This document shows, in pieces, positions 15,295 through 24,685 of a stretch of DNA of 64,000 bases; positions within the stretch are counted from its first letter, which is position 1, and each line of letters starts with the position of its first letter. This DNA comes from Streptomyces sp. P9-A4. Its GTDB lineage: Bacteria; Actinomycetota; Actinomycetes; Streptomycetales; Streptomycetaceae. Below the pieces are notes generated by a model, which saw nothing but the letters and a program-made list of their open reading frames with translations, was not told where the DNA came from and made no database searches. Both the position numbers and the translations under genes were made by a program. Location of the stretch: contig NZ_JAZIFY010000001.1 of NCBI RefSeq assembly GCF_036634195.1, positions 3,854,501 to 3,918,500 on the forward strand, written 5' to 3'.

Positions 15295-15840
15295 ATGACT
15301 CCGCCACCCTCTGGCCCCGTCTGCGCCGGTGCCTCGCAGTACGCGTCGTACCCGACCTTCTCCTCGTACGTACGGGCGCGTGGGCCCGTGCTCCTGCGCA
15401 CCGCGCGCTCCCTGACCGCCAACCCCTGCGACGCGGAGGACCTGCTCCAGACCGCGCTCGCCAAGACCTTCATGGCCTGGGAGCGCATCGAGGACCACCG
15501 CGCCCTGGACGGCTACGTACGCCGGGCGCTGCTGAACACCCGTACCTCCCAGTGGCGCAAGCGCAAGGTCGACGAGTTCGCCTGCGAGGAGCTGCCCGAG
15601 CCCGTCGGGCAGCCGGAGCCGGACCCGGCCGAGCGCCAGGTGCTGCACGACGCGATGTGGCGCGCGGTGCTGAAGCTGCCGGAGCGGCAGCGGCAGATGG
15701 TGGTCCTCAGGTACTACGAGGACCTCAGCGAGGCCCAGACCGCCGAGGTGCTCGGGGTGTCGGTGGGGACGGTCAAGAGCGCCGTGTCCCGGGCGCTCGG
15801 CAAGCTCCGCGAGGACCCGGAGCTGACCCCCGTACGGTGA
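15295..15840 (+). CDS. SigE-family (SigE50-like) ECF sigma factor
   Basis: A 181-residue RNA polymerase sigma factor. Region 2 reads RTARSLTANPCDAEDLLQTALAKTFMAWERI; region 4 reads LPERQRQMVVLRYYEDLSEAQTAEVLGVSVGTVKSAVSRAL. It belongs to the short SigE-family group of Streptomyces, which usually has no membrane anti-sigma partner encoded alongside; none is adjacent here. A GGAG overlaps the few bases before the ATG, so initiation may be weak. The stop codon lies inside a 22-bp tandem repeat (15829-15911). Confidence 0.9.
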   Translation: MTPPPSGPVCAGASQYASYPTFSSYVRARGPVLLRTARSLTANPCDAEDLLQTALAKTFMAWERIEDHRALDGYVRRALLNTRTSQWRKRKVDEFACEELPEPVGQPEPDPAERQVLHDAMWRAVLKLPERQRQMVVLRYYEDLSEAQTAEVLGVSVGTVKSAVSRALGKLREDPELTPVR

Positions 15841-15911
15841 CCCCGGATGACCCGTACGGTGACCCCGGATGACCCGTACGGTGCCCCGGATCGTGACCCG
15901 TACGGTGTCCC
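15829..15911. repeat. 22-bp tandem repeat starting inside the sigma gene
   Basis: The unit begins CCCGTACGGTGACCCCGG. Copies lie at 15829-15850 (covering the last codons and the stop) and 15851-15872, identical, then a 24-bp variant (15873-15896) and a partial one (15897-15911). The gene's terminal sequence has been copied downstream. Confidence 0.85.
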
Positions 15912-16058
15912 GAACAGCGGGCGCACGCGTCCCCCGCCGACTTCCGCCAGTGATCACTGGCAATTTCCGTACTCTTGGGTAGTGACATACCGAGCGGTAC
16001 GTGCGCAGAATCTCCACACCCCCTTACTGCCACGTAGCGCCCACCGGGAGGACGCCCC

Positions 16059-17711
<1,653 letters not shown>

Positions 17712-17728
17712 TCGGCGGAGACGGGAAT

Positions 17729-17764
17729 GCGGTACGGGGAGGGCGCCTGCCCTCCCCGTACCGC
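17729..17764. terminator. Bidirectional 16-bp stem terminator
   Basis: Perfect arms at 17729-17744 and 17749-17764 enclose a 4-nt loop, followed by TTTCCC. It sits between the convergent acyl-CoA ligase and PAS-receiver genes and can serve both. Confidence 0.85.
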
Positions 17765-17790
17765 TTTCCCGTGCTCTCTTCGCCGCCGCG

Positions 17791-20700
17791 CTAGTTGGTG
17801 CCGATCTTCGCGAGCAGGTCGACGATCCGGGCCTGGACCTCGGCGCTGTTCGCCCGTTCGGCGAGGAAGAGGACCGTCTCGCCGGAGGACAGCTTCGGCA
17901 GCTCCTCCGCGGCGAGGCCGGCCGAGGTGTAGACGACGAGCGGGGTGCGGTTGAGCTGCCCGTTCGCCCGCAGCCAGTCGATGATCCCGGCCCGGCGGCG
18001 GCGTACCTGCATCAGGTCCATCACCACGAGGTTCGGCTGCGTCCGGGTGGCCAGCGTGACCGCCTCGGTGTCCGTGGCCGCCCGCGCCACCTGCATCCCG
18101 CGCCGCTCCAGGGTGGCCGCGAGCGCCTCCGCGATGTCCTCGTTCTCCTCGATCAGCAGGACCCTGGACGGGTGCTGCTCGCTGTCGCGCGGCGCGAGCG
18201 CCTTGAGGAGTACGGCCGGGTCGGCGCCGTACGCCGCCTCCCGGGTCGCCTGCCCGAGCCCCGCCGCCAGCAGTACGGGCACCTCGGCGGCGACGGCCGC
18301 CCGGCGCAGCGACTGGAGGGCGGTACGGGTGATGGGGCCGGTCAGCGGGTCGACGAAGAGCGCGGCCGGGAAGGCGGCGATCTGGGCGTCGACCTCCTCG
18401 CGGGAGTGCACGATCACCGGCCGGTAGCCCCGGTCGCTCAGCGCCTGCTGGGTGGAGACGTCGGGCGCGGGCCAGACGAGCAGCCGGCGCGGGTTGTCGA
18501 GGGGCTCCGGGGGCAGCTCGTCGTCGACGGGACGCGGCGCGGGCCGGTTGGCGACCTCGACGGCACCGCCGGGCCCGTCGAGCGGCTCGGGGCCCTCGGC
18601 GGAACCCTCGGCGGGCGCCCCTATGGCGTAGGCGCGCCCTTCGGACGCGGCGGGGGCGAGCCCGAGGGCGGCCTCGGGCGACGGCCCCTGCGGGTGGGGC
18701 CGGGCCTCACCGGCGGCCGGTACGGGGAGCGCCGCAGGGAGCGAGGGAACCGCCGGGACCGGAAGGTCGCCCCCGGGCGGGGTGGCGAGCTTGCGCCGCC
18801 GTCCCGAGCCGTTGGAGGGGGCGCCGGGTGCAGCGGGGGCGCCAGGTACGGAGGTGGCGGAGGGTACGACGGTGGCGGGGGGTACGACGGGGGCCGCCGG
18901 GGCGACCGGGGCCGGTGTGGCGGCCGGTGCGGCGGCCGGTGCGGTCGAGCCCGGCGGGACGAAGGGAACGCCCTGCCCGAGGGTCCGGACGCTGAACGCC
19001 CGCCCCTGGGTGGAGTCCTGCGAGACCGATGGGTGCTGCGGCTGCGGCCTCGACATCGGTAGCTCGGGAGGCAGCGGTACGGAGCCGGTGCCGGTCGTGG
19101 TTGCGGTTCCGGTGGTGCCCCCTGCTTCCGGCGGAGGCGTGACGGCCCGACGGCGCCCGGTCGGCTCGGCGGCCGGGACGGGGTCCTGAGGCCGGCCCTG
19201 CGGCTGGACGTGCGGGAGGGGATGCGGCTGCGGAGGCGTGTGGTCGGCGCCGGGGACACCCCGTACGGCCTCGTGCTGCCCCTCGTCGGAAACCGGCAGC
19301 GGCCCGAACGGCTCGTCGGCGCGGTCGGCGTCGGCGGGCGGGAGCGCGAACGGCGTCCGGGGCCCGGCCTCGGCCGCGGCCGCCCGTTCCTGCGCGGCGG
19401 CGAGGGCGCGGCGCCGGCGCCCGCTCGGCCGCGCCTCGGGAGCGGCCTCGGCGGAGGCGACGGCGGGCAGGGCACGGGCCAGGGCGGGCATGCCCGAAGG
19501 CTCGACGGCGACACCCTGCGGCGGCACGGCGGCGCCGAGCGCGGCCCGCCCCTGCGCGCCCTCGGCGGCGGTGACCACGGCCCCTTCGGCGGGCCGCCCG
19601 CGCCGACGCCCGGTGGGCTCGACGACGGAGGCACCGGAGGCGGACGGGGCGCCCGAGACGGACGGGTCGGAGTGATCGGCGACCGCGACCGCGAGGGCGG
19701 AGTCGGCGGCGGAGTTCTGCTGGGCCGGAATCAGCTCGGCGGCACTCGCGGCGCCGGCCGTGTCTCCCGTACGGCCACGGCGGCGGCCACTGGGCTCGGC
19801 GGCACCGCCCTCGGGCGCGATCGGGCTCTCGAGGAACGCGTCCGTGGAGGCGCGCCGGGCCCGCCGCCGCCCCCCACCGGAGGTCTCGTCGGCCCCGTCG
19901 GCGAACGCGCCGGGAGCGGGTGCGAGCCCTGGGCCCGGCCCCGTACCGGAAACCGTGTCAGGAGCGACGACGGACGCGGAGCCCGCCGGAGGGAGCTGCG
20001 GGGCGGAACCTTCCGGACGGGCCGGTGAGGACGGCTGCGGGGACATTTGCGGGGACGGCTGGGGGGACGGCTGCGGGGACGCCTGCGCGGGCAGCGCGAG
20101 CGCCTCCCGCCCGCCACGGCCCCCAGCGCTTCCAGCCCCCGTACCCGTACCCGTACCCGTACCCGTACCCGTACCCGTACCCGTACCCGTACCCGTACCC
20201 GTACCCGTACCCGTACTCGTCCCGGTCTCCGAGGGCGGGACCGTGCCCCGTCCGGCGCCCAGCGGGACTTCGAGGACGTACGCGCCGCCGCTCGTCCCCG
20301 GCACCTCGTGGGTCTGCACGACGCCGCCGTGCGCCGCCACGACCCCGCGGACGACCGGCCCGTGGACCGGGTCGCCGCCCGCGTACGGACCGCGGACCTC
20401 GATGCGTACGACGTCACCGCGCTGTGCCGCCGCGACGACGATGGTGGAGTCGGCCGGTCCGGAGCCCTGTGCGGTGGCCCGGTTCCGGCCGGTCGCGTCG
20501 ACGCCGGCTACATCGGCGACGAGATGCGCGAGCGCCGTCGCGAGCCGGGCCGCGTCGACCTCCGCCTCGATGGGCGGCGCGTGCACGGCGAACTGGGCGC
20601 GGCCGGGCCCGATCAGCTCGACGGCCCCGTCGATGCCGGCGGCCACGACCGAGTCGAGCAGCACGACGGCCTTGTCCAGCGTTTCCGTGCCCTCGTCCAG

Positions 20701-21798
20701 GCGCTGGTAGCCGAGGACGTTGTCGACGAGCGAGGTCATCCGGGCGTATCCGGCGGCCAGGTGGTGCAGGACCTGGTTGGCCTCGGGCCAGAGCTGCCCG
20801 GCGTCGTCGGCGGCGAGGGTGCCCAGCTGGGTGCGCAGCTCCTCCAGGGGGCCGCGCAGCGACTCGGCGAGCACGGCGGTGAGCTGTTCGTGCCGGGCGG
20901 CGAGGGAGGCGTACCGCTCCTGCTGCACCTCGCGCTCGGCGGCGTTGCGCTCGGCGCGGTCGGCGAGTTCGGCGGCGTGTTCCTCGACGAGCTGCTCGTA
21001 CGGCCTGCGGTCGGTGAAGGTCATGACGGCGCCGACGAGCTGGTCGCCGTCGCGGACCGGGGCGGTCGTCAGGTCGACCGGCACCCGGTCGCCCTTCTTC
21101 GCCCACAGGACCTGGCCCCGGACGCGGTGCTTGCGGCCGGACTTGAGGGTGTCGGCGAGCGGCGACTCCTCGTACGGGAAGGGCTCGCCGTCGGCCCGCT
21201 TGTCGAGGATCAGCGGGTGCAGTTCCTGGCCGCCGAGCTCGCCGGCGCGGTAGCCGAGGATCTGCGCGGCGGCGGGGTTGACCAGGACGACCCGGCCGTC
21301 GGTGTCGGTGCCGACGACGCCCTCGGCGGCGGCGCGCAGGATCATCTCGGTCTGGCGCTGCGAGCGGGCGAGTTCGGCCTCGGTGTCGAGGGTGCCGGTG
21401 AGGTCGCGGACGACCAGCATGAGGAGCTCGTCGCCGGTGTAGCCGCCGTAGGAGTCGTAGGCCTCCCGGCCGTCCTCCAGGCTGGCGCTGGTCACCTCGA
21501 CGGGGAACTCGCTGCCGTCCGTACGGCGGGCGATCATCCGGGCCGGCTTGGTACGGCCGTGCTCGTCGGTGCCCTCGGGGCGGCGCATGGAGCCGGGGAT
21601 GAGGCGCGAGTCGAACTCGGGCAGCAGGTCGAGCAGACCGCGCCCGACGAGCGCGGTGCCCGGCGTCTCGAACATGCCGAGGGCGATGGTGTTGGCGTTG
21701 ACGACCGTGCCGTTGCAGTTGACGAGCACGAGGCCGTCGGGGAGGGCGTCGAGTATGGCTGCGAGGCGAGCAGCGCCTCGGGATGGCCTGCTGCTCAC
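17791..21798 (-). CDS. Very long PAS / degenerate kinase / receiver protein
   Basis: A 1335-residue protein; GTG 21798 was chosen because GGGAGG lies 10-15 nt upstream. Order: PAS (about 10-115, LDALPDGLVLVNCNGTVVNAN), second PAS (about 150-270, ILRAAAEGVVGTDTDGRVVL), a coiled-coil helix pair where a kinase would carry its H-box, and a remnant ATPase-like domain. A Pro/Ala/Gly-rich linker of over 600 residues follows, including a (TG)n tract. The end is a receiver-like domain (about 1210-1335) with VMDLM. The expected phospho-acceptor His is absent (AESLRGPLEELR), the N-box Asn is missing, and the receiver has EEN for the usual Asp pair and no clear conserved Lys. It is probably a signalling scaffold rather than an active kinase. 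Confidence 0.85.
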   Translation of the reverse strand: MSSRPSRGAARLAAILDALPDGLVLVNCNGTVVNANTIALGMFETPGTALVGRGLLDLLPEFDSRLIPGSMRRPEGTDEHGRTKPARMIARRTDGSEFPVEVTSASLEDGREAYDSYGGYTGDELLMLVVRDLTGTLDTEAELARSQRQTEMILRAAAEGVVGTDTDGRVVLVNPAAAQILGYRAGELGGQELHPLILDKRADGEPFPYEESPLADTLKSGRKHRVRGQVLWAKKGDRVPVDLTTAPVRDGDQLVGAVMTFTDRRPYEQLVEEHAAELADRAERNAAEREVQQERYASLAARHEQLTAVLAESLRGPLEELRTQLGTLAADDAGQLWPEANQVLHHLAAGYARMTSLVDNVLGYQRLDEGTETLDKAVVLLDSVVAAGIDGAVELIGPGRAQFAVHAPPIEAEVDAARLATALAHLVADVAGVDATGRNRATAQGSGPADSTIVVAAAQRGDVVRIEVRGPYAGGDPVHGPVVRGVVAAHGGVVQTHEVPGTSGGAYVLEVPLGAGRGTVPPSETGTSTGTGTGTGTGTGTGTGTGTGTGTGTGAGSAGGRGGREALALPAQASPQPSPQPSPQMSPQPSSPARPEGSAPQLPPAGSASVVAPDTVSGTGPGPGLAPAPGAFADGADETSGGGRRRARRASTDAFLESPIAPEGGAAEPSGRRRGRTGDTAGAASAAELIPAQQNSAADSALAVAVADHSDPSVSGAPSASGASVVEPTGRRRGRPAEGAVVTAAEGAQGRAALGAAVPPQGVAVEPSGMPALARALPAVASAEAAPEARPSGRRRRALAAAQERAAAAEAGPRTPFALPPADADRADEPFGPLPVSDEGQHEAVRGVPGADHTPPQPHPLPHVQPQGRPQDPVPAAEPTGRRRAVTPPPEAGGTTGTATTTGTGSVPLPPELPMSRPQPQHPSVSQDSTQGRAFSVRTLGQGVPFVPPGSTAPAAAPAATPAPVAPAAPVVPPATVVPSATSVPGAPAAPGAPSNGSGRRRKLATPPGGDLPVPAVPSLPAALPVPAAGEARPHPQGPSPEAALGLAPAASEGRAYAIGAPAEGSAEGPEPLDGPGGAVEVANRPAPRPVDDELPPEPLDNPRRLLVWPAPDVSTQQALSDRGYRPVIVHSREEVDAQIAAFPAALFVDPLTGPITRTALQSLRRAAVAAEVPVLLAAGLGQATREAAYGADPAVLLKALAPRDSEQHPSRVLLIEENEDIAEALAATLERRGMQVARAATDTEAVTLATRTQPNLVVMDLMQVRRRRAGIIDWLRANGQLNRTPLVVYTSAGLAAEELPKLSSGETVLFLAERANSAEVQARIVDLLAKIGTN
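20141..20214. repeat. Hexanucleotide repeat (GTACCC) of about 12 units
   Basis: About twelve consecutive GTACCC units, the last imperfect. On the coding (minus) strand they encode a Thr-Gly run in the linker of the long PAS-receiver protein. The period is in frame, so length changes would alter only linker length. Confidence 0.9.
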
Positions 21799-21962
21799 GA
21801 CGACGCTTCCTCCCTGACGCACTGCACGTGCTTGCCGATCGGCGGGCCCATCTTGCCCCTCGGGCCGCAGCCTGTCACTCAGGGGAGTCTAAGGGAGCCG
21901 CCGGGCGGTACTCCTGCCTCGTCCCCCCGTCACCGCCTTCTCACGCTCTCCTCACTGCCTCC

Positions 21963-22388
21963 TCATCCCCTGACGAGCGGAAGGACGGGCTCCAGGTTTT
22001 CCCAGCGGTCGATCTCACAGCCGTTGGCGCGGGAGAACCGGGCGTCGATCCGCCGGCCCTGCCAGGTGCCGGTGATGTGGGCGAGGGCGGGGCCGCCGTA
22101 GACCTGGGTGCAGAGCTGGTCGGCGGGCACGGGCTTGAACGGGTTCCCGCCCTCGGTGGCGAGCTGTTCGAGGCGCTTGCAGGCGTTCTCGGCGGCGGGG
22201 TGGTTCCCGCCGGCCCGGTCGTCACACGTCAGGTCGAAGGTGCCGTCGGCTTCGGGGTAGCCGCTCTCGGAGATCGTCACGGTCAGCGAGTCGGGCGTCG
22301 AGAGCAGCGGGAGCGGGGGCAGCGGGCCGAGCCCGGCGGTACCGGCGGCGGCGGTGGCGAGGGTGGCGATGGCGAGGCTGCGCAGCAT
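21963..22388 (-). CDS. SSI-type secreted protease inhibitor
   Basis: A 141-residue subtilisin-inhibitor (I16) homologue. A signal peptide (about 1-25) precedes a domain with LTCDDRAGG, NACKRLEQL, LCTQVYGGPA, TGTWQGRRIDARFSRANGCEIDRW. The four cysteines (55, 70, 93, 124) match the two disulfides of SSI. By alignment of the reactive loop (SSI Cys71-Pro-Met73-Val74), the P1 residue here is Gln95, in place of the Met or Lys common in the family, which would shift or weaken its protease target. It is a separate unit between the PAS-receiver gene and a tRNA. Confidence 0.85.
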   Translation of the reverse strand: MLRSLAIATLATAAAGTAGLGPLPPLPLLSTPDSLTVTISESGYPEADGTFDLTCDDRAGGNHPAAENACKRLEQLATEGGNPFKPVPADQLCTQVYGGPALAHITGTWQGRRIDARFSRANGCEIDRWENLEPVLPLVRG

Positions 22389-22625
22389 GCGGATCTCCAG
22401 GGACGGGGGGTGTGCGAGGGGCGCGGGTGCACGGCGTGCCCGCCCCGTCTAACGCTCCGGGAGCCGGGGCGTTGCGCAAGCGGGGTGCGCCGGGTGGACG
22501 GCACGACGTGGCCGTGGGGCTTTGCCCTCGACCCCGGAGGGCTAGTACGGTGAGAATCGATTGGTGACGGGCGGTTCGCCTGTGTCATCATCTGCACGCA
22601 CCACCCGCGTATGCGCGAGGTGCAT

Positions 22626-22716
22626 GGAGGCGTCGCCTAGTCCGGTCTATGGCGCCGCACTGCTAATGCGGTTTGGGTCTTAAAGCCCATCGAGGGTTCA
22701 AATCCCTCCGCCTCCG
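22626..22716 (+). tRNA. tRNA-Ser (GCT)
   Basis: The acceptor stem GGAGGCG/CGCCTCC closes the fold; the anticodon stem-loop CCGCA-CTGCTAA-TGCGG gives anticodon GCT. A long variable arm typical of tRNA-Ser and a T arm GAGGGTTCAAATCCCTC follow. The discriminator is G at 22716 and CCA is encoded at 22717-22719. Confidence 0.95.
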
Positions 22717-22906
22717 CCACACCCGAAGCCCCGGCCCCCAAGGCCGGGGCTTCGCCCGTTCCCGGCCTCTTCCCCCTGCCGATCCGAACGTGTGACCCCG
22801 GTCTCTTTCACCCGTCTTCCGCCCCGGCACCCCGCTCGGACGCCTCCTGCCCCGGGACGCCTCGACGCGACGTTTTCGCAGGTCACAAGGGGTGTGGCCA
22901 ATGGAT

Positions 22907-22935
22907 TTCACATGGCGGCGGCAGTCATGTAATGT
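22907..22935 (+). promoter_or_regulatory. Promoter for tRNA-Arg
   Basis: TTCACA (22907-22912) and TAATGT (22930-22935) are separated by exactly 17 bp and lie about 60 bp upstream of the tRNA-Arg 5' end, fitting a vegetative sigma promoter with a short leader. Confidence 0.55.
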
Positions 22936-22995
22936 TCTTCCTGTCGCCGCGAGCGGGTCGAAAGACCGGGGAGCGAAGACAAAACAAAAGAACAA

Positions 22996-23068
22996 GCACT
23001 CGTAGCTTAACGGATAGAGCATCTGACTACGGATCAGAAGGTTGCAGGTTCGAATCCTGCCGAGTGCA
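22996..23068 (+). tRNA. tRNA-Arg (ACG)
   Basis: Acceptor GCACTCG/CGAGTGC with discriminator A; D arm TAGCTTAACGGATAGAGCA; anticodon stem-loop CTGA-CTACGGA-TCAG, anticodon ACG (normally edited to ICG by TadA); T arm GCAGGTTCGAATCCTGC. Seventy-three nucleotides, CCA not encoded in full. Confidence 0.95.
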
Positions 23069-23076
23069 CAGCAGGA

Positions 23077-23110
23077 CAGAGGCCCCCAGGAGAAATCCTG
23101 GGGGCCTCTG
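23077..23110 (+). terminator. Terminator after tRNA-Arg
   Basis: A perfect 15-bp stem (23077-23091 and 23096-23110) with a GAAA tetraloop lies 8 bp after the tRNA. Confidence 0.85.
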
Positions 23111-23205
23111 TCGTTGTCGTTGTCGCGGCGGCGGGGCCTTCGGGGGGGGGTCTGTGGGGGTTAGGGTCGGATGATCATTCTTTCTCTTCTGTGTGGGGGT
23201 GGGGC

Positions 23206-23571
23206 ATGGCGCTCTTCGGGAACGCGCACGCGATCGATCCGGCTCAGGCTCAGCAGGACTTCGCCCGGCTGCTCGGGCCGGGGGAGCAGGTGCACGCCGC
23301 GTATCTGCTGATCCGCGACACGATCTTCTTCACCGACCGGCGGCTCGTGCTGGTCGACAAGCAGGGCATCACCGGCAAGAAGGTCGAGTACCACTCGATC
23401 CCGTACCGGAGCATCACGCACTTCGCCGTCGAGACCGCCGGCACCTTCGATCTCGACGCCGAGCTGAAGATCTGGATCTCGGGCAGCCAGCTGCCCGTCC
23501 AGAAGACCTTCACCAAGGGCGTCGACATCTACGAGGTGCAGGCGATCCTCACGCAGTTCGTCGCCAAGTAG
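23206..23571 (+). CDS. Bacterial PH-domain protein
   Basis: A 121-residue protein that is essentially one bacterial pleckstrin-homology domain (bPH, PF08000-like): a short N-terminal helix (DPAQAQQDFARLLGPGEQV), strands AYLLIRDTIFFTDRRLVLVDKQ, KVEYHSIPYRSITHFAVETAG, then a C-terminal helix. Such proteins assemble into rings and occur as stand-alone cytosolic proteins of unknown function. No signal peptide or membrane segment. The ATG at 23206 was preferred over an upstream GTG. Confidence 0.88.
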   Translation: MALFGNAHAIDPAQAQQDFARLLGPGEQVHAAYLLIRDTIFFTDRRLVLVDKQGITGKKVEYHSIPYRSITHFAVETAGTFDLDAELKIWISGSQLPVQKTFTKGVDIYEVQAILTQFVAK

Positions 23572-23708
23572 GGCGCGCCGGAGGCGGAGGCTTGTGTGTG
23601 TGGGGGGGGAGAATCCCCGGCAAGCCTCCCCTTTTGGGTGAACCTGTCTGATTTGCATGTCAGTTGAATATGCCCTCGGCCTAGCTTGCGTGGCGGAGGT
23701 GATGATCG

Positions 23709-24533
23709 ATGGACGCGATCGACATCGATGACTTGGCGTACGTCGCCACCGGCGGGCCCCTGCGGCGGTTGACCGCGCCCGGCGGAGCCCACTGGTTCCC
23801 GGTGGTGGACGTGGCGAAACAGCTCGGGTACGCCGGGACCCGCGAGGCGCTGCGCACGGTGGCCCTGCCCGAGGCCTGCCTGGCGTCCGCCCGGGAGCTG
23901 GCCGGCGACGAGGAGTTCCTCCGCCGGTGCGGCATCAGGGCCTCGGCGCGGATGGTGAGCCTCCAGGGGCTCGTCCAGCTCGTCGCGGTCTGCGGAAGAC
24001 CGGAGGCCGCGCCCTTCCGCGCCTGGACCGCCGAAGTCGTGGCCGCCGTCCAGCGGGACGGGCGTTACGACCTCGAACCCTCGCCCGTCCACGCCGGGTT
24101 CGTCCTGCCCCCGGAGCTCCTGGACGTCCTCGTACGCCTGGAGGGCCGGTTCGACGAGCAGGCCTCCTCCTGCGCCGAGCGCGACGAGTACGCCGAACTG
24201 CTCCGCGAGACCCGGCGCAGCCTCTCAAGGGTCGCCGACTCCCTTGAGAGGCTCGCCGTGCCCCGTCAGCGCACCGGCGCCGCCGTCGCCCTCACCCCGC
24301 AGGCACTCGTCGACTCCTGGGCCATCACCGGGGACGTGCGGACCGTCGCGAGCTGCCTCGCCCCCGCCCTCATCCGGGGCGGCGTGCGCTACCGGCCGCA
24401 GGACGTCACCCGCCGCACCGGGCTCTCCGGCGAACGCGTCCGGGACTGCGTACGGCTCCTCCTCGAACGCGGCTGCATGCGCGAGGTCGGCAGCCCCGAC
24501 GCGGACGGCGCCCGTATCTACGTCCTGCCCTGA
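23709..24533 (+). CDS. BRO-N / phage antirepressor-like regulator
   Basis: A 274-residue protein. The N-terminal 110 residues look like a BRO-N (antirepressor) domain: HWFPVVDVAKQLGYAGTREALRTV, then VSLQGLVQLVAVCGRPEAAPFRAWTAEVV. A helical middle follows, then a C-terminal winged-helix-like region (LVDSWAITGDVRTVASCLAPAL ... LSGERVRDCVRLLLERGCMREVG). The family is phage-derived, but relatives are found as chromosomal genes in Streptomyces. GGAGGTGATG lies just upstream of the ATG. Between residues 170 and 182 the DNA forms a perfect 13-bp inverted repeat. No phage genes are nearby. Its target is unknown. Confidence 0.75.
   Translation: MDAIDIDDLAYVATGGPLRRLTAPGGAHWFPVVDVAKQLGYAGTREALRTVALPEACLASARELAGDEEFLRRCGIRASARMVSLQGLVQLVAVCGRPEAAPFRAWTAEVVAAVQRDGRYDLEPSPVHAGFVLPPELLDVLVRLEGRFDEQASSCAERDEYAELLRETRRSLSRVADSLERLAVPRQRTGAAVALTPQALVDSWAITGDVRTVASCLAPALIRGGVRYRPQDVTRRTGLSGERVRDCVRLLLERGCMREVGSPDADGARIYVLP
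24219..24253. repeat. Intragenic perfect inverted repeat
   Basis: Arms AGCCTCTCAAGGG (24219-24231) and its exact complement (24241-24253) enclose 9 nt inside the BRO-N gene. In mRNA this would form a stable hairpin in the middle of translation. Confidence 0.8.
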
Positions 24534-24595
24534 GCCCGCGGGGCGGGGAAGCCCGGACCGTTCGGGGCGGGGGCGCCGGGGACCGCATCGGAGGT

Positions 24596-24685
24596 GGCGG
24601 AGACCGGACCGCAGGTGGGCGCAGGGAGATGTACGGGCGTGGCGGAGACTGGACCTCCGGTGGGCGCAGGGAGGCGTACGGGCGT
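24596..24685. repeat. 45-bp tandem duplication before the DUF2797 gene
   Basis: Two adjacent 45-bp copies (24596-24640, 24641-24685) differ at a handful of positions. The second ends at the chosen GTG start of the next gene, so the gene's ribosome-binding region (AGGGAGG) is present twice. Confidence 0.85.
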
